From positions 17,852 to 81,851 of the forward strand of contig NZ_WNHB01000017.1 in NCBI RefSeq assembly GCF_009718825.1: 64,000 nt of DNA. Reading direction: 5' to 3'. This document shows positions 37,645 to 45,277 of this stretch, piece after piece (the stretch's first letter is position 1; every line of letters starts with the position of its first letter). A model generated the notes under the pieces. The model ran no database searches. It was not told the origin of the DNA and was given only the letters and a program-made list of their open reading frames with translations. The position numbers were made by a program, and so were the translations under genes. Source of the stretch: Terrilactibacillus tamarindi (GTDB lineage Bacteria; Bacillota; Bacilli; Bacillales; Sporolactobacillaceae).

Positions 37645-39287
37645 TTCAATTTAGCCTCCTCAAGATTCAAAACATGCGGGATCCCTCGTTGACGCGTGAT
37701 ACGATTAATGGCCGTCGTATAGAAGTGATTTTGTTTAAAGAAGTCCGTCGCTTTTTCTACTTCTGACATCTCACCACGAAACATCATGCCACTTCGTTTT
37801 GCATATTTGCTTGCAAATTCAATATCATGTGTGACCAATACAATGGCTTTTCCCTTTTTATTAATCTCTGACAAACATTCGGCAAATCGTTCTTTAACAA
37901 AAGGATCAAGCCCTTTTGTTGGTTCGTCAATAAGGATGATGTCGGGATCTGTCAATAAAAGGCATGCTAACACGGCTTTCTGGATTTCTCCACCACTTAA
38001 ATCATAGATATGACGGTCTTGAACCATATGAAGGGAAAAATGATGTAACCATTCATCTATTTTTTCTTTTGCTGATGGGATTTCGTATCTTTGAACAAGA
38101 TCATTCATTTCCTTTTTTAACGTGTCTTGAAGGAAATAATATTTTGGGTTTTGTGGACAATAACCTAGGACTCGACGGTCTGTTTTTTTTAACTTCTGAT
38201 GTTTGTAGTAAATGCTCCCCTCCTGAGGTTTTAAAATTCCACTTAGAACCTTCAATAAAGTCGATTTACCTGACCCATTACTGCCGACGATCGCTAGGAA
38301 ATCTTCTTGATAAATGGAGAGATCTAAATGCTCAATGATTTTTTTTCCTTTTCGATGATATTTAAATGATATATTTTTAGCTTGAAGAATCGTATCCTTA
38401 ATCCCGACTTCTTGATCTTTTCTAACTTCTTTCTCATGAATATGTAATGACTTTAACCATGCTCGTCCTTCATTGACATTTAAAGGAATAAGGTCCCTTT
38501 CTGGTTGAGGATCAAATGTTAAATACAGTTCGGCTATATTAGGCAGCCAATGCTTCATATCTTTAACGTTTTCATCTTTAGACTCCCATAAATGATAAAG
38601 CACCTCTTTTGGGGTGTCGTTATAGACAATTTGTCCATGATTCATGAACATCATTCGATCACATAAGTCGTATACGTGTTCAAGGCGGTGTTCAACAAGA
38701 ATAATGGTTATGCCCAGTTCTTGATTTAAATGATGTAACAAATCAAAAAAGCCTTTAGTTGAAATGGGGTCCAGTTGACTCGTCGGTTCATCTAAAAGAA
38801 TAATCTTGGGATTTAATAAAAGGACGGAAGCAATATTCAGCAATTGTTTTTGGCCACCTGTAAGTTCATCGATTGGATCATCCATCCATGCCCCAATACC
38901 AAAATAATGAACAAGTTCTGCCAATCGTTTCTTTATTTCTGAACGGTTTAATCCTATATTTTCTAGTCCAAAGACGAGTTCCTGTTCAACATGATCCATC
39001 ACAATTTGATTATCTGGATCTTGAAAAACAAATCCTACGGCCTGTGCCATTTCTTTTTTTGGATACCTATCTATGGGCTTGTTATCAACATAAATAGAGC
39101 CTGTTTTATCACCTATAGGTTGAATAACCGGCTTTAAATGCCTTAATAAGGTTGACTTTCCGCATCCTGTAGGACCAGTAAGTAAAACAAATTCACCGGA
39201 ATTTACGGTAAATGATAGATCCTTAAGGACAGGTTCGGGTTCATTTGGGTAGTTAAATGTTAAGTTTTCAACTTGTAAAAGTACCAT
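37620..39287 (-). CDS. Fused ECF ATPase (two ABC domains, A-A' type)
   Basis: 555 residues carrying two complete ABC domains in one chain. First: Walker A LTGPTGCGKSTLLR, signature LTGGQKQLLN, Walker B IILLDEPTSQLDP. Second: Walker A VGSNGSGKSTLLK, signature DLSGGEIQKAV, Walker B DIILIDEPTKGLDP. Provides both energising subunits of an ECF complex that is dedicated (group I style) rather than shared. Overlaps T (28 bases) and S (25 bases) genes, a sign of tight coupling. Confidence 0.92.
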   Translation of the reverse strand: MVLLQVENLTFNYPNEPEPVLKDLSFTVNSGEFVLLTGPTGCGKSTLLRHLKPVIQPIGDKTGSIYVDNKPIDRYPKKEMAQAVGFVFQDPDNQIVMDHVEQELVFGLENIGLNRSEIKKRLAELVHYFGIGAWMDDPIDELTGGQKQLLNIASVLLLNPKIILLDEPTSQLDPISTKGFFDLLHHLNQELGITIILVEHRLEHVYDLCDRMMFMNHGQIVYNDTPKEVLYHLWESKDENVKDMKHWLPNIAELYLTFDPQPERDLIPLNVNEGRAWLKSLHIHEKEVRKDQEVGIKDTILQAKNISFKYHRKGKKIIEHLDLSIYQEDFLAIVGSNGSGKSTLLKVLSGILKPQEGSIYYKHQKLKKTDRRVLGYCPQNPKYYFLQDTLKKEMNDLVQRYEIPSAKEKIDEWLHHFSLHMVQDRHIYDLSGGEIQKAVLACLLLTDPDIILIDEPTKGLDPFVKERFAECLSEINKKGKAIVLVTHDIEFASKYAKRSGMMFRGEMSEVEKATDFFKQNHFYTTAINRITRQRGIPHVLNLEEAKLKWHVQKPY

Positions 39288-40162
39288 CGAATTCGCTCTC
39301 TTCCTTCAATAAAAAATGGACAACTAAAATACGTCAAACTTAAAATTAAAAGCCATATGGCTTGCCCCTTTGGAAATAAGGAATCATCAAGCGTGATCAT
39401 TGTGTAACCAAAGAAAGGTGTGTCCGGATAAAACTGACGTTGCAAGATAACATACATCAAAATTAAACCAAAAAAGATGAGGCACCAAAAAGTATCTTTT
39501 CGATCAAATCGGTAACTAACATAAGACGTTCTCTTTCTATCTAGACCAAAACCTCTAGATTCCATTGAATCAGCTGTTTGCAAAGCTTCTTCTAGAGAAA
39601 AGGTAAGAAGCAATTGAATAAGCATGATGCCATGGCGAAGTCGCTTCCGAAAATGGCCTGTTGTGATAGATAGACCCTTCATGTCCTGTACGTGCTTAAT
39701 TTCGATGAACCTTTTCCTAAGTAGCGGCATGAAACGAAGTGTAATGACCGTAAGCAACGTAAAGCGAGGGACAACCTTGCCAAAAAGAAAGAGAATTTTT
39801 CCTGTTGTTAAGATGAGATTAAGTGATGTAAAGATTAAGATTAAGCATAAGATGCTAGCTCCCATAATCAACCCACGAATAACTGCTTCTAACATGATCG
39901 GATTTTTCCCAAGGTAGAAAAGTGGATGGGTTCCACGATGATTCATCAAAACATTAATGACCAAAATGACGAAACTCATCCATCCTTGGTGAATAAAAAA
40001 TGAAAAAACCCGAAATCGTGGATCTTGCCCTTTATTTATTAATACTAGCATGGTCAAACATCCAATAGCCAAAATTAAAGATTGAATGGACATGATTAAA
40101 ATAAACGTCCCAAAATAAAATAAAAAAAGTGTCACTGGGTGGTAATTTGACATGGCACGCAT
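39260..40162 (-). CDS. ECF transporter T component (CbiQ/EcfT family)
   Basis: 300 residues, about six membrane segments. The coupling helices carry LRFMPLLRKRFIEIKHVQDMKG and LEEALQTADSMESRGFG, the two ATPase-contact motifs (ADSMESRG is diagnostic). Start ATG overlaps the lipoprotein TAA by one base. Together with the fused ATPase and S gene it forms a complete transporter. Confidence 0.9.
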   Translation of the reverse strand: MRAMSNYHPVTLFLFYFGTFILIMSIQSLILAIGCLTMLVLINKGQDPRFRVFSFFIHQGWMSFVILVINVLMNHRGTHPLFYLGKNPIMLEAVIRGLIMGASILCLILIFTSLNLILTTGKILFLFGKVVPRFTLLTVITLRFMPLLRKRFIEIKHVQDMKGLSITTGHFRKRLRHGIMLIQLLLTFSLEEALQTADSMESRGFGLDRKRTSYVSYRFDRKDTFWCLIFFGLILMYVILQRQFYPDTPFFGYTMITLDDSLFPKGQAIWLLILSLTYFSCPFFIEGRERIRWYFYKLKT

Positions 40163-41022
40163 TACTTCTTCACGTCCTGATCCGTCCTATAATTTTCTGT
40201 ATAGATCCATGTTATCGAATCACCGTTAGAAACAGTTACGGCTCCAGAACTTCGAGAGAGAAGAGTACCATTTTTCTTTACTATCCAACCGCTCATTGGA
40301 CCACGATCAAATTCATACAAATTATTGATACCTTCTACGTAAGTTGATGAACCCGATCCAGTCATACTGTACTGTATCTGTTTTTCTTTCAAATATTTAA
40401 CCGTCGCCGCAATAATGGTCGTTTTTTCATTAATTGGTACGCTGGCTTTATTGACGAAGGTGCCCATTTTTTTATCACCTACAATGGTTAATGATACCGA
40501 TTTTGTCACTTTGTTCTTTACCGTAGCTGAGGATGAACTCTTTTGAGTAGGTTGGACCGTACTCTTTGACGTTTCTTCGGGTGTTTTTTTATCGACCTCT
40601 TTACTTTTTGTTGTTGAAGTATTCGTTGAAGTGGCCGATTTTGGCTTACTTGTTGTGACTTGTTTTTTTTCTGTTGGCTGTTGATCTTGAGTTTGGCTTT
40701 CTTGAGTCGATGGCGTTGTTTTCTGTTCTTTCGTGTCTTTTGTGTCTTGTGTGTCTTTTGTGTCTTGTGTGTCTTTTGTGTCTTGTGTGTCTTCTGTAGG
40801 TTTGCTTTCTAGTTTTTCAGAATCCTTAGATTCTTTAGGCTGGTGCTGGTCATTCTTTTTAACCGTTTGCTCATCCGTTGCCTTTTTATTTTGTTGTTCA
40901 TCGATATGTGTTTGAGTTGCTGACTCTGACTTTGTGTCACTCTTATCTTGTCCACATCCAATAAGTAAAATTGGAATTAACATGAACGTGAATACTCCAA
41001 GTAATACCTTCATTTTAAACAT
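40162..41022 (-). CDS. DUF4430-domain lipoprotein with Lys/Thr/Asp-rich stalk
   Basis: About 286 residues. Lipoprotein signal with lipobox LLIGC (Cys about residue 24). A long hydrophilic stalk (about 25-180) with a DTQDTK repeat follows, then a C-terminal DUF4430 (transcobalamin-like beta domain, about 195-280: TTIIAATVKYLKEKQIQYSM, NNLYEFDRGPMSGWIVKKNG). The ATG at 41022 follows AGGAGTG, five bases after the sortase stop; the longer frame to 41100 overlaps the sortase and lacks a site. It is predicted to hold corrinoid near the ECF transporter on the outer face of the membrane. Confidence 0.85.
   Translation of the reverse strand: MFKMKVLLGVFTFMLIPILLIGCGQDKSDTKSESATQTHIDEQQNKKATDEQTVKKNDQHQPKESKDSEKLESKPTEDTQDTKDTQDTKDTQDTKDTKEQKTTPSTQESQTQDQQPTEKKQVTTSKPKSATSTNTSTTKSKEVDKKTPEETSKSTVQPTQKSSSSATVKNKVTKSVSLTIVGDKKMGTFVNKASVPINEKTTIIAATVKYLKEKQIQYSMTGSGSSTYVEGINNLYEFDRGPMSGWIVKKNGTLLSRSSGAVTVSNGDSITWIYTENYRTDQDVKK
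40733..40786. repeat. Three 18-bp tandem repeats in the lipoprotein stalk
   Basis: GTGTCTTTTGTGTCTTGT three times in a row, plus a partial fourth; encodes alternating DTK/DTQ triplets on minus. A likely site of slippage-driven length variation. Confidence 0.9.
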
Positions 41023-41027
41023 AACAT

Positions 41028-41606
41028 TCACTCCTGGTCTGGTGTTGCATAAATGATATATCTTTTGGGTGCATTTCCAATATAGTAAAACGGATAACAA
41101 GTGGTAAGAACAAGTTCTTCATGCGGCTTGGTGGAATGAATAATGGATGTTTCTTCGCTCGATACGATGCTCATCTTTTGGATGTTGTATTTAAATTCTC
41201 CATAATCTAACTTAATAATTAAAGAATCGCCCTTCTTCAATTCACCAACATGTCGAAAGACCGTATCACGGTGACCTGACAAAACAATTTGATCGTGCAT
41301 GGTAGGAAACGATGTTCCCGTTACATGGCCTACCCCCTTTGCCAAATCATCGGGATTGGCCCCTTCTACAATGGGTAAGATCTTTTTTAATTTTGGAATC
41401 GTTAACGTGCCAAAACCCTCCCCTTTTTTGGGTTCAAACGGCTTCTGGGGCACATTCTTATTTCCTTTTGATTGACTGAGTGACGATTGAATATCATTTA
41501 ATGTCACCCTTTCATGATACCGAGTCCATAGCATTTGAAAGCCGGCATATAACATAATGCCAGCTCCCACGATGCAGAGAATCAATGCTTTATTTTTCAT
41601 GAACAT
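41028..41606 (-). CDS. Class D-like sortase
   Basis: 192 residues. N-terminal membrane anchor (ALILCIVGAGIMLYAGFQML), then the sortase barrel: TLTIPKLKKILPIVEG, catalytic His in VLSGHRDTVFRHVG, catalytic Cys in LVLTTCYPF and Arg in KRYIIYA. The LTTCYPF motif is typical of class D enzymes, whose known sorting motif is LPNTA. The gene upstream ends in exactly LPNTA. The start overlaps that gene by 17 bases; ATG at 41606 or 41600 are both possible. Confidence 0.9.
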   Translation of the reverse strand: MFMKNKALILCIVGAGIMLYAGFQMLWTRYHERVTLNDIQSSLSQSKGNKNVPQKPFEPKKGEGFGTLTIPKLKKILPIVEGANPDDLAKGVGHVTGTSFPTMHDQIVLSGHRDTVFRHVGELKKGDSLIIKLDYGEFKYNIQKMSIVSSEETSIIHSTKPHEELVLTTCYPFYYIGNAPKRYIIYATPDQE

Positions 41607-43629
41607 GTCTTCTTCTATTAATCCAATAAAAAATCAATCCAGTGATGAAAATAATAAACCCTACAGCAAACATATTGGGTGTATTAGTCGCTGTATTAGG
41701 CAACTCTCTTTGTGTTTGAGTGGCTTTTTTATCACTTTTTGAAGCTTGTTCTTGACTAGATGTTTCATTTTTATTTACGGTTTTCGGTGAAGATGAGTGT
41801 TGGTCTCCAGCTCTTTCAACAGAGTTAACTGATTTAGTTGGTTTAGTTGGTTTAGAACTATTTTTTGATGGAGCACTCACACTCACTTTTGATGGAACTT
41901 GAAATTGGTAGATCGACAGCTTCTCTTTATTTAAAAGTTTGTTATAAGCCGCTAATGCTTCAAGTCCTTGTTCAGTAGCAATAGGATCAGCACTCTGTCC
42001 TTTTTGATGGGCAAAGCCCCCATTTTTTGTTTGATAACTCATAAGGAACGTCATTGGATTTCCTTTAGCTTTAGTAAATGGTTCTCCTTGTGGGTCAATT
42101 CCCACCGATGAGAGTCCGATAATGGCTTGAGCGGTTGATTCACTGGTTTCACCTAAGATTGAATCTTTAAATCCTCCATCATCAGCTTGTACACTAGCTA
42201 AATAATGAACCGCACGATCAATTGAAGCAGCGACATCTTTTTGTGATTGATACGGCGCTAGAGCTGTAAGAACTAAGCCTGTCATATCCACTTGCCCACT
42301 TTTATCCCCATCATTGAGTACCCAGAAACCTTGCTTCGTTTGTTTTTTAAGTATTGCTTGTATCAAACGATCCCGTGTCCACGTTGCGTTTTTTGGTACG
42401 TTATAACGTCCGCTATCTAATGCGAGAAGACCAAAGACAACGCCATTTAATCCTTGCCTCATCATTTGATTGGAATCTGCGTTATATAAGTTTTCAACGA
42501 GTGGATAGCCTTCTATCGACGTCGCATTAAAACCCGCCGCCGAGGCACCAATGATTAGTCTTTCAATATCCGTAATTTTACGAAACTCGCCATGATTGTC
42601 TTTAACTTCTTGACGAATTAAATCTGAAAAATGGGCTGGTAATGCATAGCCTGATTGTTTTATTCCAATGGCTTCCCAAGTTGTATTGATTCCTTTGGAT
42701 TGTATATCATTTTTAGTAGATTGGATGGCTTTTTTTATTTGGGCACCAGTTACTTTTTCCACTTGTTTTGATGAGTCATCGTTACTTTGATTGCCTGCTG
42801 CATTCTCGTTCGTTTGATCCTGATCCTCGTTGGTTTGATCTTGATGTTGACTTTGATCATCACTGTCGCCAATGGTTCCCCATGTATCAACTTTAAATGT
42901 GACCTTATCATTTGGATTTAATGTATGCTGAGATACACCATTTTGAGCGGCTAGATCGTTGACGAGAAAGCTCCAAAACTCTCCACCTGTTGATGTCGTT
43001 TGAAGCTTTTCATTTCCGATTGTTTCGATAAAGTAGCTTCCAAATGAATCTGAATAAGTTGCATCAAGTGGAATGTTTTTTTCTGTTGTCACCCATTTTA
43101 AAAGATCATAAGCTGTAGCAGGTCCAGCTGATTTTTCACGATAGGCGGTTGTTTCGTTAAGTATCGCGTCTTTTTTACCTTTTATTTCAATTTTATAAGG
43201 CATGTCCTTTGTAAAGTCGTTTGTGAGTTCCAGAGTAATTTGATCACTCGCTTCGACCGATTCAACACCAACGCTTCGATCCAATGACCAGCCATTCTTA
43301 TAGGCTAGCCAATAATAACCTGCCTCACTTTTATTAGGTCTGTCACCTATTGTCTGGATATAAGCATTGTCTCCTTGACCTGAAACACTTAGGTTAAAAT
43401 TATGATCTTTTGTCACTTTCTGTATAACATCAAGAACGGTGCTATTTTTCGGTACATTTAGTGAATAATTTTGTCCATTTAAATCTAGACTGGCAGGAAT
43501 TTGAGATTGTTCTTCAGTTTGTGTAGCACTTGTTTCTGCGTTTGCAGTAAGCGGTAGTCCTATAATTAATTGTGTTACGAATAATATGGCAATGAGCCAT
43601 CCATAACTTATTTTCTTTAATTTTTCCAT
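41590..43629 (-). CDS. LPNTA-anchored transcobalamin-like surface protein (DUF4430 x2 plus helical barrel)
   Basis: About 679 residues. Signal peptide (ISYGWLIAILFVTQLIIGL ... ANA). Two DUF4430-type beta domains follow: about 40-130 (TVLDVIQKVT, GYYWLAYKNGWS) and about 135-250 (TAYDLLKWVTTEKN, GGEFWSFLVND). Then come an acidic N/Q/D-rich linker and a prenyltransferase/squalene-cyclase-like alpha-alpha barrel (about 285-580, with QTKQGFWVLNDGDKSGQVDMTGLVL and repeated DGGF/NGGF turns). After a Ser/Lys-rich wall spacer there is the sorting signal LPNTA, a membrane helix and the tail RRRHVHEK. The two domain types are those of human intrinsic factor/transcobalamin, here in reversed order. First gene behind the B12 riboswitch. 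The GAGGGGTG site favours the ATG at 43629 or 43632. Confidence 0.88.
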   Translation of the reverse strand: MEKLKKISYGWLIAILFVTQLIIGLPLTANAETSATQTEEQSQIPASLDLNGQNYSLNVPKNSTVLDVIQKVTKDHNFNLSVSGQGDNAYIQTIGDRPNKSEAGYYWLAYKNGWSLDRSVGVESVEASDQITLELTNDFTKDMPYKIEIKGKKDAILNETTAYREKSAGPATAYDLLKWVTTEKNIPLDATYSDSFGSYFIETIGNEKLQTTSTGGEFWSFLVNDLAAQNGVSQHTLNPNDKVTFKVDTWGTIGDSDDQSQHQDQTNEDQDQTNENAAGNQSNDDSSKQVEKVTGAQIKKAIQSTKNDIQSKGINTTWEAIGIKQSGYALPAHFSDLIRQEVKDNHGEFRKITDIERLIIGASAAGFNATSIEGYPLVENLYNADSNQMMRQGLNGVVFGLLALDSGRYNVPKNATWTRDRLIQAILKKQTKQGFWVLNDGDKSGQVDMTGLVLTALAPYQSQKDVAASIDRAVHYLASVQADDGGFKDSILGETSESTAQAIIGLSSVGIDPQGEPFTKAKGNPMTFLMSYQTKNGGFAHQKGQSADPIATEQGLEALAAYNKLLNKEKLSIYQFQVPSKVSVSAPSKNSSKPTKPTKSVNSVERAGDQHSSSPKTVNKNETSSQEQASKSDKKATQTQRELPNTATNTPNMFAVGFIIFITGLIFYWINRRRHVHEK

Positions 43630-43692
43630 CATAACACCCCTCATTTAATTAAACATCCTAAAAGTGCAAAAAAAATATCCCTCTACAGGGAT

Positions 43693-43735
43693 CTAAAAAA
43701 AACGAACCAACACATAACGGTTAACCGCTTCTTTA
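43693..43735 (-). terminator. Probable expression-platform terminator of the B12 leader
   Basis: Minus strand: GGTTAACC ... GGTTCG stem followed by a run of eight T at 43695-43702, between the aptamer and the first gene. Confidence 0.65.
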
Positions 43736-43771
43736 AAACCTCCTATCCTCGTAGGCTTTTGGTTTGTAAAA

Positions 43772-43941
43772 AAGGCAGGTCTCCTGGCTCATGATCATTG
43801 TATTCTTTTCCTTCCCATCATTTAGTTTGACAGTGGATAACAAAGAACACTCACATTTACAGTGGCGGGACCGCTTCGGATTTTCACCGATATTCCCTTT
43901 TCATGATAGTATCCATTCTATTGAATCTATCAACCTTTTTT
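43772..43941 (-). promoter_or_regulatory. Cobalamin (adenosylcobalamin-type) riboswitch
   Basis: Minus strand holds GGGAATATCGGTGAAAATCC, the core GCGGTCCCGCCACTGTAAA, and the B12 box-like 3' block GAGCCAGGAGACCTGCC. These are the invariant parts of the cobalamin riboswitch. It controls the six-gene operon on minus. Confidence 0.95.
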
Positions 43942-44071
43942 TACATTATTCGACTAACCTCATCATATGCTAGCTTCATAGGTCCGTCAAGATGGAATGA
44001 ATAGTTTCCTTTTGTGTATCTGTATGGTTTATAAGTTATCTAAGAAAAATTCCATTCATGTATAAAAAATA

Positions 44072-44100
44072 TAGCCTTGATCATCTAATGATCAAGGCTA
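44072..44100 (-). terminator. Intrinsic terminator of the mtl operon
   Basis: TAGCCTTGATCAT ... GATCAAGGCTA stem followed on minus by TATTTTTTATAC. Confidence 0.85.
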
Positions 44101-44120
44101 AGTAATTCTACTTTAATAGA

Positions 44121-45272
44121 TTAGAAAGTAACTGAACTCTGTTTTTTATAATGTTTGATAATTTCTTTTGCTAAGTCGTCTTCCAAGTCTAATTGACATA
44201 TTGTTTTTAAGACATAGTCAATGCCTTCATCTCTAATGAGTCTTTGTAGTTCAACAGATTCTTTATCAGTAGATACATCGAATCGTAAACATGCCGCAAT
44301 GCTATTAGCCAGACAAGTATAAGGAAGGCCCCATTTTTGTGCTTCTTTTGCTGGTTTTATCAATCGATCTTCTGGTCCCAATTTTCGTATTGGTGAACGC
44401 CCAACACGTTTAACATCATCCTTAAGATAAGTATTTTGAAAACGTTGTAATATTTTTTCAATATAAGCCTTGTGTTCAGATGGGTCAAATTTATAGCGTT
44501 TAATTAAATAGTTTCCTGTTTCTTCAACTGTTTCTTTGACCATTTTATAAATTGCTGGGTCGTTTAACGTCTCATCAATGGTCGATTTTCCTGATAAAAA
44601 TCCAAAGTAAGCACTTACAGCATGCCCTGTATTAACTGTAAATAATTTTCTTTCTATATAAGGTGCTAAATTTGGCACAATTTTCATTCCAGCCACTTTC
44701 GGAATATTTTCCGCGGATTCGACCACCCATTCATGATACGATTCTACGAGTACATCAAGAATCTCTTTATTATGTTGAATAGGAACAATACGATCGACGG
44801 CAGAATTTAAAAAGTAAACACTTCCGATCATCTCATTAACGACACTTGGGTCAAGTTGTTTATCTATATAACTTTTTAATATATCTGTTGCCGAAATTTG
44901 ATTTTCACAAGCGATAACATACACTTTTTCTTTGGTTTCTTTTATTCTTTCAGATAATCCTTTTGCTATTAATGGGGCGATATGCGGCAAAATACTTGGA
45001 CCTATGGCCGTCGTGATAAACTTTGCTTCTTTAATAGCTTTAATGACTTTATCTTCGGACTTTAAACTATTAAGCCCAGAAACATTCTGAATGGTCATCA
45101 TTTCTTGGGGTTCTGATGCCGTGTAAACATTATATTGTCCTTCTATATTTAACGCATTAATGATGTCATCTGCAATATCAACAAATATAACCTCGTAACC
45201 TGATTCCGAAAATAGCGCTCCAATGAAACCCCTTCCAATATTACCTGCGCCAAAATGAACAACTTTTTGCAT
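44121..45272 (-). CDS. mtlD: Mannitol-1-phosphate 5-dehydrogenase
   Basis: About 383 residues. Oxidises mannitol-1-phosphate to fructose-6-phosphate with NAD. Rossmann motif VVHFGAGNIGRGFIG at the N-terminus; catalytic region with TVNTGHAVSAYFGFLSGK and KDDVKRVGRSPIRKLGPEDRLI. GAGGG is well spaced for the ATG at 45272; an ATG at 45281 overlaps the mtlR stop. Last gene of the mtl operon. Confidence 0.95.
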   Translation of the reverse strand: MQKVVHFGAGNIGRGFIGALFSESGYEVIFVDIADDIINALNIEGQYNVYTASEPQEMMTIQNVSGLNSLKSEDKVIKAIKEAKFITTAIGPSILPHIAPLIAKGLSERIKETKEKVYVIACENQISATDILKSYIDKQLDPSVVNEMIGSVYFLNSAVDRIVPIQHNKEILDVLVESYHEWVVESAENIPKVAGMKIVPNLAPYIERKLFTVNTGHAVSAYFGFLSGKSTIDETLNDPAIYKMVKETVEETGNYLIKRYKFDPSEHKAYIEKILQRFQNTYLKDDVKRVGRSPIRKLGPEDRLIKPAKEAQKWGLPYTCLANSIAACLRFDVSTDKESVELQRLIRDEGIDYVLKTICQLDLEDDLAKEIIKHYKKQSSVTF

Positions 45273-45277
45273 ATCTA

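Noticed and set aside
40733..40915. Plus-strand frame with SFVSCV repeats
   Set aside because: Antisense reading of the DTQDTK tandem repeat in the DUF4430 lipoprotein.
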